Shown here piece by piece: positions 43,305 to 50,647 of a stretch of DNA of 50,647 nucleotides; position 1 is the first letter of the stretch; each line of letters starts with the position of its first letter. Both the position numbers and the translations under genes were made by a program. Below the pieces are notes generated by a model. It saw only the letters and a program-made list of their open reading frames with translations. It made no database searches and had not been told where the DNA came from. Source of the stretch: Limnohabitans sp. Lineage in GTDB: Bacteria > Bacteroidota > Bacteroidia > Flavobacteriales > Flavobacteriaceae. The stretch lies in contig JASGCW010000011.1 in the NCBI GenBank assembly GCA_030053945.1, forward strand, positions 1 to 50,647, in the 5' to 3' direction.

Positions 43305-43688
43305 TTATTTTTCTTTCCAGTTTTTATTGTATGAAACAAAAAAGTTAATCCAAATGTTCCTGGATAACCGCATTATTATTGGCATAAATGCTAATAGTGT
43401 TCCACATATACCTATAAATGCTGTCTTTAAGTTGGTTTTCAAGAAGAAATAGAAAATGATAAAAGCCGCTACTCCAAATGCAACACCTACAGCATAACTT
43501 ACATACATTGATCCATAAAAAAAAGAAGGCTCTAATTGATAGTGTAATCCACAATGAGAACATTTCGTATTCATTTTAATAGTTTTTGATGGATTGTACA
43601 TATTTTTTCCTTCATACATACTTTCTTCTTGACATCTAGGACAACTTCCTGTTAAAATACTGTTTATTTTCAATCCTTTTTTTAACAT
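43305..43688 (-). CDS. DUF983 membrane protein
   Basis: 127 aa from ATG 43688 (MLKKGLKINSILTG); the longer frame starts with TTG at 43694. Two CxxC pairs (GSCPRCQ and SHCG with the preceding Cys, TKCSHCG) suggest a small zinc ribbon, followed by two membrane helices (about 62-84 and 86-106). DUF983 proteins are widespread in Bacteroidota and unstudied as far as I know. The -7 element TACCTTTG (43712-43705) gives a leader of roughly 10 nt. Confidence 0.85.
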   Translation of the reverse strand: MLKKGLKINSILTGSCPRCQEESMYEGKNMYNPSKTIKMNTKCSHCGLHYQLEPSFFYGSMYVSYAVGVAFGVAAFIIFYFFLKTNLKTAFIGICGTLLAFMPIIMRLSRNIWINFFVSYNKNWKEK

Positions 43689-43704
43689 TTGCAAAAAATT
43701 TATT

Positions 43705-43735
43705 CAAAGGTATCATTTTTATAAGTTTACCTTTG
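43705..43735. promoter_or_regulatory. Overlapping divergent -7 elements
   Basis: TACCTTTG occurs on the plus strand at 43728-43735 (for the ABC-F gene) and on the minus strand at 43712-43705 (for DUF983), as an exact 8-bp inverted repeat with 15 bp between. Each -7 element occupies the other promoter's -33 region. Confidence 0.6.
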
Positions 43736-43754
43736 TAATCTTAGTCACAATTTT

Positions 43755-45689
43755 ATGTTGAATATTCATAATTTATCGGTTTCTTTTGGTGGTACCTACT
43801 TGTTTGAAGAAGTAACTTTTCGTTTGGGAGCAGGCGATAGAGTGGGTTTAGTTGGAAAAAATGGTGCGGGAAAGTCAACTATGCTTAAAATGTTAGCTGG
43901 CGATTTCAAACCAGACAGTGGAACAATTGCTACAGAAAAAGAGGTAAAAATTGGTTTTTTGCGTCAGGATATAGATTTTATCAAAGGAAGAACCGTTCTT
44001 GAAGAAGCCTATCAAGCATTTGAAGAAATTAAAAAAGCTGAACTCAAAATCGATGACATCAATCATCAATTGGCTACTAGAACCGATTATGAAAGTACTG
44101 AATATTCTGAATTAATTGAGCAATTGAGTGACGTACAGCACCATTATGAAATTCTTGGAGGGTACAATTATGTTGGTGAAACCGAAAAGATTTTATCAGG
44201 ATTGGGTTTTAAACGTGAAGAATTCAATAATCAGACCGATACTTTTTCGGGAGGATGGCGTATGCGTATTGAGTTAGCAAAATTATTATTGCAATCTAAT
44301 GATATTTTGCTTTTAGATGAGCCAACTAACCATTTGGATATTGAGAGTATTATTTGGTTAGAAAGTTTCTTAAAATCATTCCCAGGTGTTGTGGTGATTG
44401 TTTCTCACGACAAAATGTTTTTGGATAATGTAACCAACAGAACAATAGAAATCTCTTTGGGTAAGGCGTACGATTTTAATAAGCCTTACACAGAGTATTT
44501 GGTTTTGAGAGAAGAAATTCGAGAGAAGCAATTAGCTACTCAAAAAAATCAGCAGAAAAAAATTGAAGAAACAGAAAAGTTAATTGAAAAATTCCGAGCA
44601 AAGGCTTCTAAAGCTTCTATGGCACAATCGCTTATCAAAAAATTAGATAAAGTGGAGCGAATTGAAGTTGATGAAGACGATAATTCTGTTATGAATATTT
44701 CGTTTCCGGTTTCGATTACGCCAGGTAGAGTTGTTGTTGAAGCTGAGCACGTAACAAAAGCTTATGGGGATAAAATTATTCTGAAAGATATTTCTTTGTT
44801 AGTAGAAAGAGGAAGTAAAATTGCTTTTGTGGGCCAGAATGGACAAGGAAAATCAACATTTATCAAAGCAATTGTAAATGAATTTCCATACGAAGGATCT
44901 ATCAAACTAGGACATAATGTTCAGTTAGGATATTTTGCTCAAAATCAAGCGGAATATTTGGATGGCGAAAAAACATTATTAGATACAATGCTTGAAGCTG
45001 CTACCGATTCTAATAGGATGAAAGTACGAGATATGTTAGGTGCATTCTTGTTTAGAGGCGATGATGTAGAGAAAAAAGTAAAAGTCTTATCTGGAGGGGA
45101 ACGAAATCGTTTAGCATTATGTAAGTTGTTGTTGCAGCCTATAAATGTGTTGCTAATGGACGAGCCTACTAATCACTTAGATATTAAATCGAAGAATGTT
45201 TTAAAAGCAGCTCTTCAAAAGTTTGAAGGTACACTCTTGTTAGTTTCTCACGATCGTGATTTCTTACAAGGAATGGCAAATACAGTTTATGAATTTAAAG
45301 ATCAAAAAATAAAAGAGTATTTAGGCGATATTAATTTCTTCTTAGAGCAACGAAACGTCGATAATTTTAGAGAAGTTGAGAAGAAAGATGTTTCCCTAAC
45401 CCCCAAAGGAGGAACAGCTGGTGCAACTTCAAACTTGAAACCTGAAACAAAGAACTTAAGTTACGAAGAGCAAAAGGCGCAAAAATCGCTTCAAAATAAG
45501 TTGTCTAAAATAGAAAGTCAAATCCAACAATTAGAAAAAGATATTCAAAAAGATGATAAAGAATTAGAAACCAATTATGATAAGTTGATTGAAAATGCTA
45601 ATTTTTTTACAGCTTATGAGAAGAAGAAAAAAGAATTAGAAAAACTTTTAGAGGATTGGGAACTAGTTCAAATGGAACTTGAAAGCTAG
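43755..45689 (+). CDS. ABC-F family ATPase (Uup-like)
   Basis: 644 aa, cytoplasmic. Two ATP-binding cassettes: Walker A GLVGKNGAGKST and AFVGQNGQGKST, signatures FSGGWRMRIELAKLL and LSGGERNRLALCKLL, Walker B ILLLDEPTNHLD and VLLMDEPTNHLD. The linker between cassettes (about 240-320) is the helical P-site interaction motif, and a charged coiled coil forms the C-terminus (about 560-640), as in Uup. ABC-F proteins act on ribosomes; some give antibiotic resistance, but the general layout here suggests a housekeeping member. Terminator at 45711-45747. Confidence 0.93.
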   Translation: MLNIHNLSVSFGGTYLFEEVTFRLGAGDRVGLVGKNGAGKSTMLKMLAGDFKPDSGTIATEKEVKIGFLRQDIDFIKGRTVLEEAYQAFEEIKKAELKIDDINHQLATRTDYESTEYSELIEQLSDVQHHYEILGGYNYVGETEKILSGLGFKREEFNNQTDTFSGGWRMRIELAKLLLQSNDILLLDEPTNHLDIESIIWLESFLKSFPGVVVIVSHDKMFLDNVTNRTIEISLGKAYDFNKPYTEYLVLREEIREKQLATQKNQQKKIEETEKLIEKFRAKASKASMAQSLIKKLDKVERIEVDEDDNSVMNISFPVSITPGRVVVEAEHVTKAYGDKIILKDISLLVERGSKIAFVGQNGQGKSTFIKAIVNEFPYEGSIKLGHNVQLGYFAQNQAEYLDGEKTLLDTMLEAATDSNRMKVRDMLGAFLFRGDDVEKKVKVLSGGERNRLALCKLLLQPINVLLMDEPTNHLDIKSKNVLKAALQKFEGTLLLVSHDRDFLQGMANTVYEFKDQKIKEYLGDINFFLEQRNVDNFREVEKKDVSLTPKGGTAGATSNLKPETKNLSYEEQKAQKSLQNKLSKIESQIQQLEKDIQKDDKELETNYDKLIENANFFTAYEKKKKELEKLLEDWELVQMELES

Positions 45690-45710
45690 AGTAATATTTT
45701 ATCTTATTAA

Positions 45711-45747
45711 AAAAGCAAATCCTACAGTTGTGTAGGATTTGTTTTTT
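45711..45747 (+). terminator. Intrinsic terminator of the ABC-F gene
   Basis: CAAATCCTACA/TGTAGGATTTG with a GTTG loop, extended by A-run/T-run pairing. Could work in both directions. Confidence 0.9.
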
Positions 45748-46042
45748 AGTTGATAACTACTAGAAAATATTGTTTAAAATTCCTTTTTTGCGTATTGTAA
45801 TTAAAAAAAGGTAAAAGATTTACGGTTAACTCTAACTAATTCAAATAATTATAAATCAAATATTCTCAATTTTCTAATTAGTCAACAATTTCAAATGAAA
45901 TGGTTTATATTTTTTAATGAAGCAATTGGGTATTCATTTGGAAAAATAGAAACCGTTTTAATATTTAAATTCAGCCCTAAAACTTATAAATGTTAGGTTT
46001 TTTTTAGTTGTTATATTTGGCAAACAAGGGCTGAATTTTTTT
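45748..46042. other. Gene-free interval with a long-range stem and competing hairpin
   Basis: AAATTCAGCCCT (45967-45978) and AGGGCTGAATTT (46027-46038) are a perfect 12-bp pair followed on the plus strand by a T-run. CCTAA (45976-45980) can instead pair with TTAGG (45993-45997). A consensus -7 TATATTTG sits inside the loop at 46012-46019. A 33-codon frame (45895-45996, plus) lacks a ribosome site and is not called. Confidence 0.5.
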
Positions 46043-46648
46043 TTAATCCATATCAAATGAATACATCAGTCCACCACTCACATTGTACATTATTCCTGTA
46101 AAAGAATTGTTTACATTGCCAGTTACTGCTGTTGTACCGTCAAAGTTAAAATGTTGAGATTCATTAAGAATTACCGAAGCATCAACTATTAATGCTAATC
46201 CTTTTGTAACTTTAAATTTAGGGGTAATCCCTGCAATTAAGTTTAAAACTTGATCGTCTCCACTAATTAATGTAGAATTGATTACAGAATAACCAGCTCC
46301 AGCATGAATTAAGAAATTGAATTTTGAAAATTCAGCTTCTCTATCATTAATTACGGCTGAAACATTTAAAACACCTTGTAAGGAAATTCTTTTTCCGTCA
46401 GTTCCAAATTCAATTGGAGTCTCAACAGGAGTTTTAAGACGGAAGGAGTCTGACGCATAATCTAATTTTAATCCAAAAGATGGATTAAACATATACCCAA
46501 TACCGAAATTCATTAATTTAAAAGAATTCATAGAGGGTTGGGCTACTCCAGTTAAACCAGCACGACCTTCTACAAAAAGGTATTTATACTGCGCGTTAGA
46601 TGTAAAATAAGCACTTAGTGCTAATAGTAAAGTGAAAATTTTTTTCAT
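46043..46648 (-). CDS. Small outer-membrane beta-barrel protein
   Basis: 201 aa. Signal peptide 1-19 (MKKIFTLLLALSAYFTSNA), then alternating strands (FVEGRAGLTGV, FGIGYMFNPSFGLKLDYASDSF, FLIHAGAGYSVI, LALIVDASVILN, NVSGGLMYSFDMD), the C-terminal strand ending near aromatic Phe. It resembles the OmpA/OmpX-like 8-strand barrels annotated as outer membrane beta-barrel protein. Function unknown. A hairpin (46652-46680) touches the start codon region and a promoter lies at 46707-46736. Confidence 0.82.
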   Translation of the reverse strand: MKKIFTLLLALSAYFTSNAQYKYLFVEGRAGLTGVAQPSMNSFKLMNFGIGYMFNPSFGLKLDYASDSFRLKTPVETPIEFGTDGKRISLQGVLNVSAVINDREAEFSKFNFLIHAGAGYSVINSTLISGDDQVLNLIAGITPKFKVTKGLALIVDASVILNESQHFNFDGTTAVTGNVNNSFTGIMYNVSGGLMYSFDMD

Positions 46649-46651
46649 GTT

Positions 46652-46680
46652 AAGTTCGTTTTGCCTAGTAAAACGAACTT
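46652..46680 (-). promoter_or_regulatory. 11-bp inverted repeat in the leader of the beta-barrel gene
   Basis: AAGTTCGTTTT (46652-46662) and AAAACGAACTT (46670-46680) are perfect complements with a 7-nt centre, 3 bp before the ATG and downstream of the promoter. It would mask the ribosome-binding region as RNA, or bind a dimeric repressor as DNA. Confidence 0.6.
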
Positions 46681-46706
46681 TTATTTATATTATTGTGTAG
46701 TGAATG

Positions 46707-46736
46707 AAAAAATATTAAAAAAATATTAATTCGCAA
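46707..46736 (-). promoter_or_regulatory. Promoter of the beta-barrel gene
   Basis: Minus strand TTG (46736-46734), 19-bp spacer, TATTTTTT (46714-46707; last base differs from consensus). The implied leader is about 50 nt and contains the hairpin. Confidence 0.5.
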
Positions 46737-46774
46737 TTTGAGATGTTGTTTTTTGAGTAAATTCAGATGTTGAG

Positions 46775-47953
46775 CTATTTGTCGTTCTTTTGAAAAGGAT
46801 GTCTTTGTTGCCATTCTACTTTTGGTTCTAAACGGGCAAAAATTTTATCTATAAAAGTATTGATGATTTTATTTCTATGGTAAATAAATCCAGACATCAT
46901 TACGGGTTTTGCTCCTATTGAACTTTTTATTTCTAAAGCGGTTCTTCCGAAGATGATTTTTTTAAATCCATTTTCAATACCAAATTCTGTCATATTGTAA
47001 AGCATATTCAGATATAGCATTTTTTCTTTTTGAATTTGTTCATCATATCCTAAAAAATAGGTTTCTAGTATCTCTCCATTCAATAAAATAGTATGAAAAC
47101 CAACTAACTTTTCTTCAAAAAAATAACCAAATAATTTAAAGTGACTTCCACATTGTTTTTTGAAAGTTGAAAAATGATTCTTCGATAAAAAGAAAGTATT
47201 AAAAGGAGCGTTTTTAGCAACATAATAATACAAATCGTATATTTTTTCTTCGTTTGATGTTATTTCTTCTAGTGAAAGTTCTTTGCAAATTACACCTTCA
47301 ATTTTCTTATGCGAACGCTTGTATTGGTCTCGATATTTTTTTGAAAATGCATTAACGTAATCGTCCTTGCATTTCCAATTAGAATCTAAATTAAAAATCA
47401 TATTGGGTTGCACGTTAAATTCGTAAAGATTTTTAAAATGATATTTTTTTAGCTCCTCACTACAATCTGAATAAAAATCTTTGAAAGAAACAATATGTAT
47501 AGAAATCCCTCGATTTTTGAAATATTTGATAATTTCATCTGAGCATTGTGTCAAAATATCACTAATGGAGCAAAAATCAACTGGTTTGTTGAAAATATAA
47601 CCGTTTTGTCCAGTAATCATATTATTTCCAATAAAAAGCACATTTGAAGCAAAGTTTCTAAAAACAAAATCTCTGACTTTGGTTTTGAAACAATTATCTC
47701 TGTCTCCGAAAGATTCTAATTCTCCTACACGAATATATTGAGCTAATGCAACTCCAATATGAATACTGTTTTCATAAATAGCTATATAAAAACATTTCAT
47801 ATTTATAGGTGCTGATTTTTCTAAAACTTCTAAGTAAGGAGTTTGTAGAAAAGCATTTTCATATGCCACTTCGTTCCATGTGGAAGGTAGCTCTGAAATT
47901 GATTGATGGATAGAAAAAGTAAATTGTTTCAAAGTCAAAAAAATATCGCCCAT
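46775..47953 (-). CDS. GNAT/FemAB-like acyltransferase
   Basis: 392 aa at most. The C-terminal half fits a GNAT/FemAB-type acetyl- or aminoacyl-transferase: LFGYFFEEKLVGFHTILLNGEILETYFLGYDE and EFGIENGFKKIIFGRTALEIKSSIGAKP. The N-terminal half looks like a degenerate second copy of the fold. No signal peptide. Relatives are annotated GNAT family or peptidogalycan-type proteins; the substrate is unknown. The start is uncertain: ATG 47953 lies within the DUF1761 terminator hairpin, whereas TTG 47932 (MKQFTFSIHQSISELP) would fit a start behind it. Confidence 0.75.
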   Translation of the reverse strand: MGDIFLTLKQFTFSIHQSISELPSTWNEVAYENAFLQTPYLEVLEKSAPINMKCFYIAIYENSIHIGVALAQYIRVGELESFGDRDNCFKTKVRDFVFRNFASNVLFIGNNMITGQNGYIFNKPVDFCSISDILTQCSDEIIKYFKNRGISIHIVSFKDFYSDCSEELKKYHFKNLYEFNVQPNMIFNLDSNWKCKDDYVNAFSKKYRDQYKRSHKKIEGVICKELSLEEITSNEEKIYDLYYYVAKNAPFNTFFLSKNHFSTFKKQCGSHFKLFGYFFEEKLVGFHTILLNGEILETYFLGYDEQIQKEKMLYLNMLYNMTEFGIENGFKKIIFGRTALEIKSSIGAKPVMMSGFIYHRNKIINTFIDKIFARLEPKVEWQQRHPFQKNDK

Positions 47954-47968
47954 AAATATAGGGCGATA
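47944..47968 (-). terminator. Terminator of the DUF1761 gene, overlapping the next start codon
   Basis: Perfect 8-bp stem TATCGCCC/GGGCGATA with a 9-nt loop, then seven T on the minus strand. The ATG at 47953 straddles loop and stem. Confidence 0.8.
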
Positions 47969-47991
47969 CTTTTATAAATAAATGTTAATGT

Positions 47992-48474
47992 TTATTGCCA
48001 GCCACATATAATTGCTCCCATTATTGCTAAGGATACGATCCAATAACCAGCATTAACTAAAATGTATTTCCAAGATTTTTGTTCAAATAACCCATTAATA
48101 GCAATCATAGGTAAAGCTAAAAATATTCCTGATATAAAACCATGAAGTGCACCATGTTTAAAAGTTCTGAATGCATCTCCATAGTCAGCTAAAAAAGCAG
48201 TATAAGAAGGTTTAGCTAAAGTTGAATCCCCTCCAACCATTCCTAGAGCACCCATTTGATGAATAGTTAATGAAGGCATAATGAATGCCATCATAAACGA
48301 AAAGAAAATTGTTAATCCGAAAACCTTAAGCATATTGCTTTGTTTTGCTTTTTCTTCTGTCATTCCGGTTTCTTGCATCCAAATAGTTCCGAAAACTTTA
48401 GGATTGTACCATACAAATCCTACTAATAAGGTAACGAGAGAGGCTACGATTACCGCTAAAAAATTAAAAGGCAT
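47992..48474 (-). CDS. DUF1761 membrane protein
   Basis: 160 aa. Four membrane helices (about 5-22, 50-72, 108-128, 136-156). The N-terminal LVGFVWYNPKVFGTIWM and the segment HGALHGFISGIFLALPMIAINGLFE match DUF1761. Function unknown. A -7 element TATATTTG (48510-48503) stands 28 bp before the ATG. A strong terminator follows. Confidence 0.85.
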   Translation of the reverse strand: MPFNFLAVIVASLVTLLVGFVWYNPKVFGTIWMQETGMTEEKAKQSNMLKVFGLTIFFSFMMAFIMPSLTIHQMGALGMVGGDSTLAKPSYTAFLADYGDAFRTFKHGALHGFISGIFLALPMIAINGLFEQKSWKYILVNAGYWIVSLAIMGAIICGWQ

Positions 48475-48632
48475 AATTTGTTTGTTTTTTTGGTTATTAA
48501 CTCAAATATATGAAAAAATAACTAAAAAATAGTAACTATCTTAGCTGAATTAGATATGTTTATTTATAGCTCTCTCCTTCCATTTCTCATCTTCCTGTGT
48601 TTAGTTTAAACTAGTTACTGTTTTAGATAGAA

Positions 48633-50201
48633 TTAGTTAAAGTTAATTTGCATTTTTTTTCCAGTAATGATTTCAAGTGCCCAATCAGAAGAGTTTATAG
48701 AACCCTCTATGAATCCTGTATAATCAGAATAGGCCTCTCCTATGATATGTACATTTTTTACATTTGAATTTTCTAAAGCAAAAGCTTTGAAATCTTCTTG
48801 TACTTCCCATGATTTTACGCCAGGTCTCCAACAGTGATTTCCAGCGCCATAAGGAGCGCAAGACCAGTCTCTTATGCCGTAGGAGACTATACATTTTTCA
48901 ATGTCTGTATTTATTTCTTCTAAAGTCATACTAGAATATTTTAATATGGCTTCTTTTGTGAGTTGCAAACCTGTGGTTGACATAGCTTCATTGCCTTGTA
49001 AAGAACGATATACGTCTTTGGACATAAAATTTGAGAATTGTTGCTTGATTTCTTCGTTGTTGTTTATCTCGGCAAATTCGTGTTTTTTTCTGTCTTTTAT
49101 GTAATAGTTCCAAAATTCAGTAGCGGGCTTATCTGTATATAAAAGTATCATTCCATATCCGTCAAAATCATTTGTTTTCGGTCTTCTGAAATAATGTATT
49201 TCCCTTGTAGGCATTCGATTAGCTCTTGCTTGTGGCGACTGATTGTATTCCCACCAAGGCTGGTTGAGAATAAAGAATACTTTTGTCATTGCAAATCCGT
49301 TTACACTATCAAGTTGTTCGCTGATTCTTTCTGGTAAAAAATGCGCCAACTTTGTTAAAGGTTGCTGTGGGATAGCAAGCATTAAGTGGTCTGCAATTAG
49401 GACGTTTTCTTGGTTTTTCTTTTTATATTTTATTTCTATTTGGTCGTCTTTTTTACTGCTAAAACTTGTAACTACGGCTCCATTTATTAAAGTTACATTC
49501 TTTTTTTCTTGCAGTTTTTTTAGAAGTTGTTTTGTGATTTCGTCAGAGCCATTTTTTATAGTTGCTAAAATTTGACCATCAGTTTTAAAAGCTCTTAACC
49601 ACCAAATAGCCCACTCTATTGCATTAAGGTTATCAGGAATCATATGGTAAAAAGTTCCAGTATCTCTGATTTTCATCAAAGCTTGATGTGATAGAATTCC
49701 GTCCTCGCTTAAAGCATTCCAAAATCCCATTTTCCACATCGGTTTGCCATTTAATGAGGTTTCTTTTCTCATTATTCGGTAGTCTTCTTCAGTTAAAGCG
49801 TCAATCCAATTTTGACACCCATAGTCAAGAGGGTTGTTAGGGTTTTTACCCATCATTAGCAAAATACCTCTTCGTAATAAATCCAAAGCATTTAAATTTT
49901 GTTCTTGTAAAGGTAAATCGTACTGTGGATATTGTGAAGGATTGGCTTTAGGACCTGTAAAAGGAACAAGCTCAATTTTCAAATCTTCAATTAGTTTTCC
50001 AAACTTAGGTTGTAACTTAGTTTCAAATCGCATTGGTCCCCATTCTGTAATAAAATTTTCTAAAACTGTTGTTTCAATTCTTCCTCCCCAATGTGTTTCT
50101 GATGCTTCTAATACTGTAATATTGTAATTAAATTGGCTTAATTGTAATGCGCTATAAAGTCCTGATATACCTCCTCCTGTGATGCAAATGTTTTTTGACA
50201 T
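48633..50201 (-). CDS. FAD-dependent amine-oxidase-like protein
   Basis: 522 aa from ATG 50201 (MSKNICITGGGISGLYSALQLS); the upstream ATG (50222) overlaps the -7 element and is rejected. The FAD motif GGGISGLYSA and the following GGRIETT are typical of the monoamine/L-amino-acid oxidase family, and the C-terminal HIIGEAYSDYTGFIEGSINSSDWALEII closes the FAD site. No signal peptide. Substrate unknown; the family includes amino-acid oxidases, tryptophan oxidases and polyamine oxidases. Stands alone between DUF1761 and the tRNA genes. Confidence 0.87.
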   Translation of the reverse strand: MSKNICITGGGISGLYSALQLSQFNYNITVLEASETHWGGRIETTVLENFITEWGPMRFETKLQPKFGKLIEDLKIELVPFTGPKANPSQYPQYDLPLQEQNLNALDLLRRGILLMMGKNPNNPLDYGCQNWIDALTEEDYRIMRKETSLNGKPMWKMGFWNALSEDGILSHQALMKIRDTGTFYHMIPDNLNAIEWAIWWLRAFKTDGQILATIKNGSDEITKQLLKKLQEKKNVTLINGAVVTSFSSKKDDQIEIKYKKKNQENVLIADHLMLAIPQQPLTKLAHFLPERISEQLDSVNGFAMTKVFFILNQPWWEYNQSPQARANRMPTREIHYFRRPKTNDFDGYGMILLYTDKPATEFWNYYIKDRKKHEFAEINNNEEIKQQFSNFMSKDVYRSLQGNEAMSTTGLQLTKEAILKYSSMTLEEINTDIEKCIVSYGIRDWSCAPYGAGNHCWRPGVKSWEVQEDFKAFALENSNVKNVHIIGEAYSDYTGFIEGSINSSDWALEIITGKKMQINFN

Positions 50202-50221
50202 TGTTTTGTTTTTTTGAATCA

Positions 50222-50229
50222 CAAAAATA
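50222..50229 (-). promoter_or_regulatory. -7 element of the amine-oxidase-like gene
   Basis: TATTTTTG on the minus strand, 20 bp before ATG 50201. No TTG was found at the right distance upstream. Confidence 0.45.
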
Positions 50230-50291
50230 AATAAAAACTATAAAAATTAATTTTTAATAAAAAAAATTCTATATTTTAAAATTAAATTAGT

Positions 50292-50326
50292 TTTTTATTC
50301 TTAACTTTTTACTTTTTATGATTTTT
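50292..50326. repeat. Heptamer-like array (TTTTTAT / TTTTTAC)
   Basis: TTTTTAT, TCTTAAC, TTTTTAC, TTTTTAT, GATTTTT in a 7-bp register. Low complexity makes this the least certain of the arrays. Confidence 0.5.
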
Positions 50327-50446
50327 TTTTCTGTTTTATAGATTGTTTTTTGTGAAATCACGAAATTATTTCCTACAATTTATCAATAAAATTACAGATT
50401 GAAACCTTTGTAAAAAAGAAAAAAACAAAAATATACAGAAAAAATA

Positions 50447-50476
50447 TTGCAGATGTGAAAAACCAACGTATATTTG
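50447..50476 (+). promoter_or_regulatory. Initiator tRNA promoter
   Basis: TTG (50447-50449), 19-bp spacer, TATATTTG (50469-50476), 12 bp before the tRNA. The following CACTCGAA is shared with the rpsO promoter. Confidence 0.85.
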
Positions 50477-50488
50477 CACTCGAAATAG

Positions 50489-50561
50489 CGCGGGATAGAG
50501 CAGTAGGCAGCTCGTCGGGCTCATAACCCGAAGGTCACAGGTTCGAGTCCTGTTCCCGCTA
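50489..50561 (+). tRNA. tRNA-fMet (CAT), initiator
   Basis: 73 nt without encoded CCA. The acceptor stem GCGGGA/TCCCGC leaves C1 opposite T72 unpaired, and the anticodon stem has three G-C pairs (CGGG-CTCATAA-CCCG); both are marks of the initiator tRNA. T-arm AGGTTCGAGTCCT. Very close to E. coli tRNA-fMet. Confidence 0.97.
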
Positions 50562-50594
50562 CTAAGTAACATACTGAAAGTATAAATCGCACAG

Positions 50595-50647
50595 CGCGGG
50601 ATAGAGCAGTAGGCAGCTCGTCGGGCTCATAACCCGAAGGTCACAGG
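50595..50647 (+). tRNA. tRNA-fMet (CAT), second copy, cut by window end
   Basis: The first 53 nt are identical to the copy at 50489. A 33-bp spacer separates the two and no separate promoter is seen, so both are probably on one transcript. Confidence 0.93.

Noticed and set aside
45895..45996. 33-codon plus-strand frame
   Set aside because: No ribosome site, and it overlaps the long-range stem.
50366..50572. Minus-strand 68-codon frame across the initiator tRNA
   Set aside because: It is antisense to tRNA-fMet (GNRTRTCDLRVMSP type), a familiar false gene call.
50447..50647. tRNA-linked integration site
   Set aside because: No integrase, no displaced tRNA end; the repeat is a full tandem gene copy.

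Overview
The window looks like a chromosomal segment of a Flavobacteriaceae bacterium, most likely Flavobacterium or a close relative. Evidence: low GC; an intact gldK-gldL-gldM-gldN locus (the core of the gliding-motility and type IX secretion machine); a T9SS type A sorting domain on one secreted protein; an XrtF-type exosortase pair; and Bacteroidota promoters of the form TTG-N17-23-TAnnTTTG in front of many genes. No integrase, transposase, prophage or CRISPR array is visible.

Layout. 1-5062 (minus strand): an accessory module of a LysM protein, a PAAR-like DUF4280 protein, a 903-aa one-membrane-segment protein and a lipoprotein cut by the window edge. This resembles a self-contained effector/immunity cassette for a contractile injection system, although no sheath, tube or baseplate gene is in view. 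5063-6784: a long AT-rich spacer rich in palindromes with one possible 54-aa membrane protein. 6785-10024: pnp, rpsO and a free-methionine-sulfoxide reductase (minus). 10073-18355 (plus): the XrtF exosortase pair, an ATP-cone/restriction-fold nuclease beside a beta-CASP metallo-RNase, a small secreted acidic protein, then a bicarbonate/CO2 cluster (SulP transporter, two beta-carbonic anhydrases) followed by DedA and DUF2490 proteins. 18494-22741: an OmpR-type two-component system divergent from an outer-membrane beta-barrel receptor, with three TTAAC boxes at exact 11-bp spacing between them. 22777-33374 (minus): an NTF2-like protein, a T9SS-exported protein, groL-groS, secG, an uncharacterised protein, lptE, a sigma-54 activator, a YcxB-like protein and miaB. 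33588-42173 (plus): topA, a degenerate arginase-fold protein and gldKLMN. 42240-50201: a DAO-family oxidoreductase, DUF983, an ABC-F ATPase, a small beta-barrel, a GNAT/FemAB-like protein, DUF1761 and an amine-oxidase-like flavoprotein. The window ends in tandem initiator tRNA genes, the second cut by the edge.

Three themes stand out. (1) The left-end effector-like module has a 17-bp inverted repeat just upstream of its promoter element. (2) Intergenic spaces repeatedly carry arrays of degenerate 7-bp units with a different heptamer at each place, reminiscent of the heptameric STRR repeats of cyanobacteria; one array is folded as an inverted repeat between groS and groL. (3) Several starts are decided by promoter position: -7 elements lie so close to the start codon that very short or leaderless mRNAs are implied.

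All functions are read from sequence motifs and family knowledge; no database search was run.
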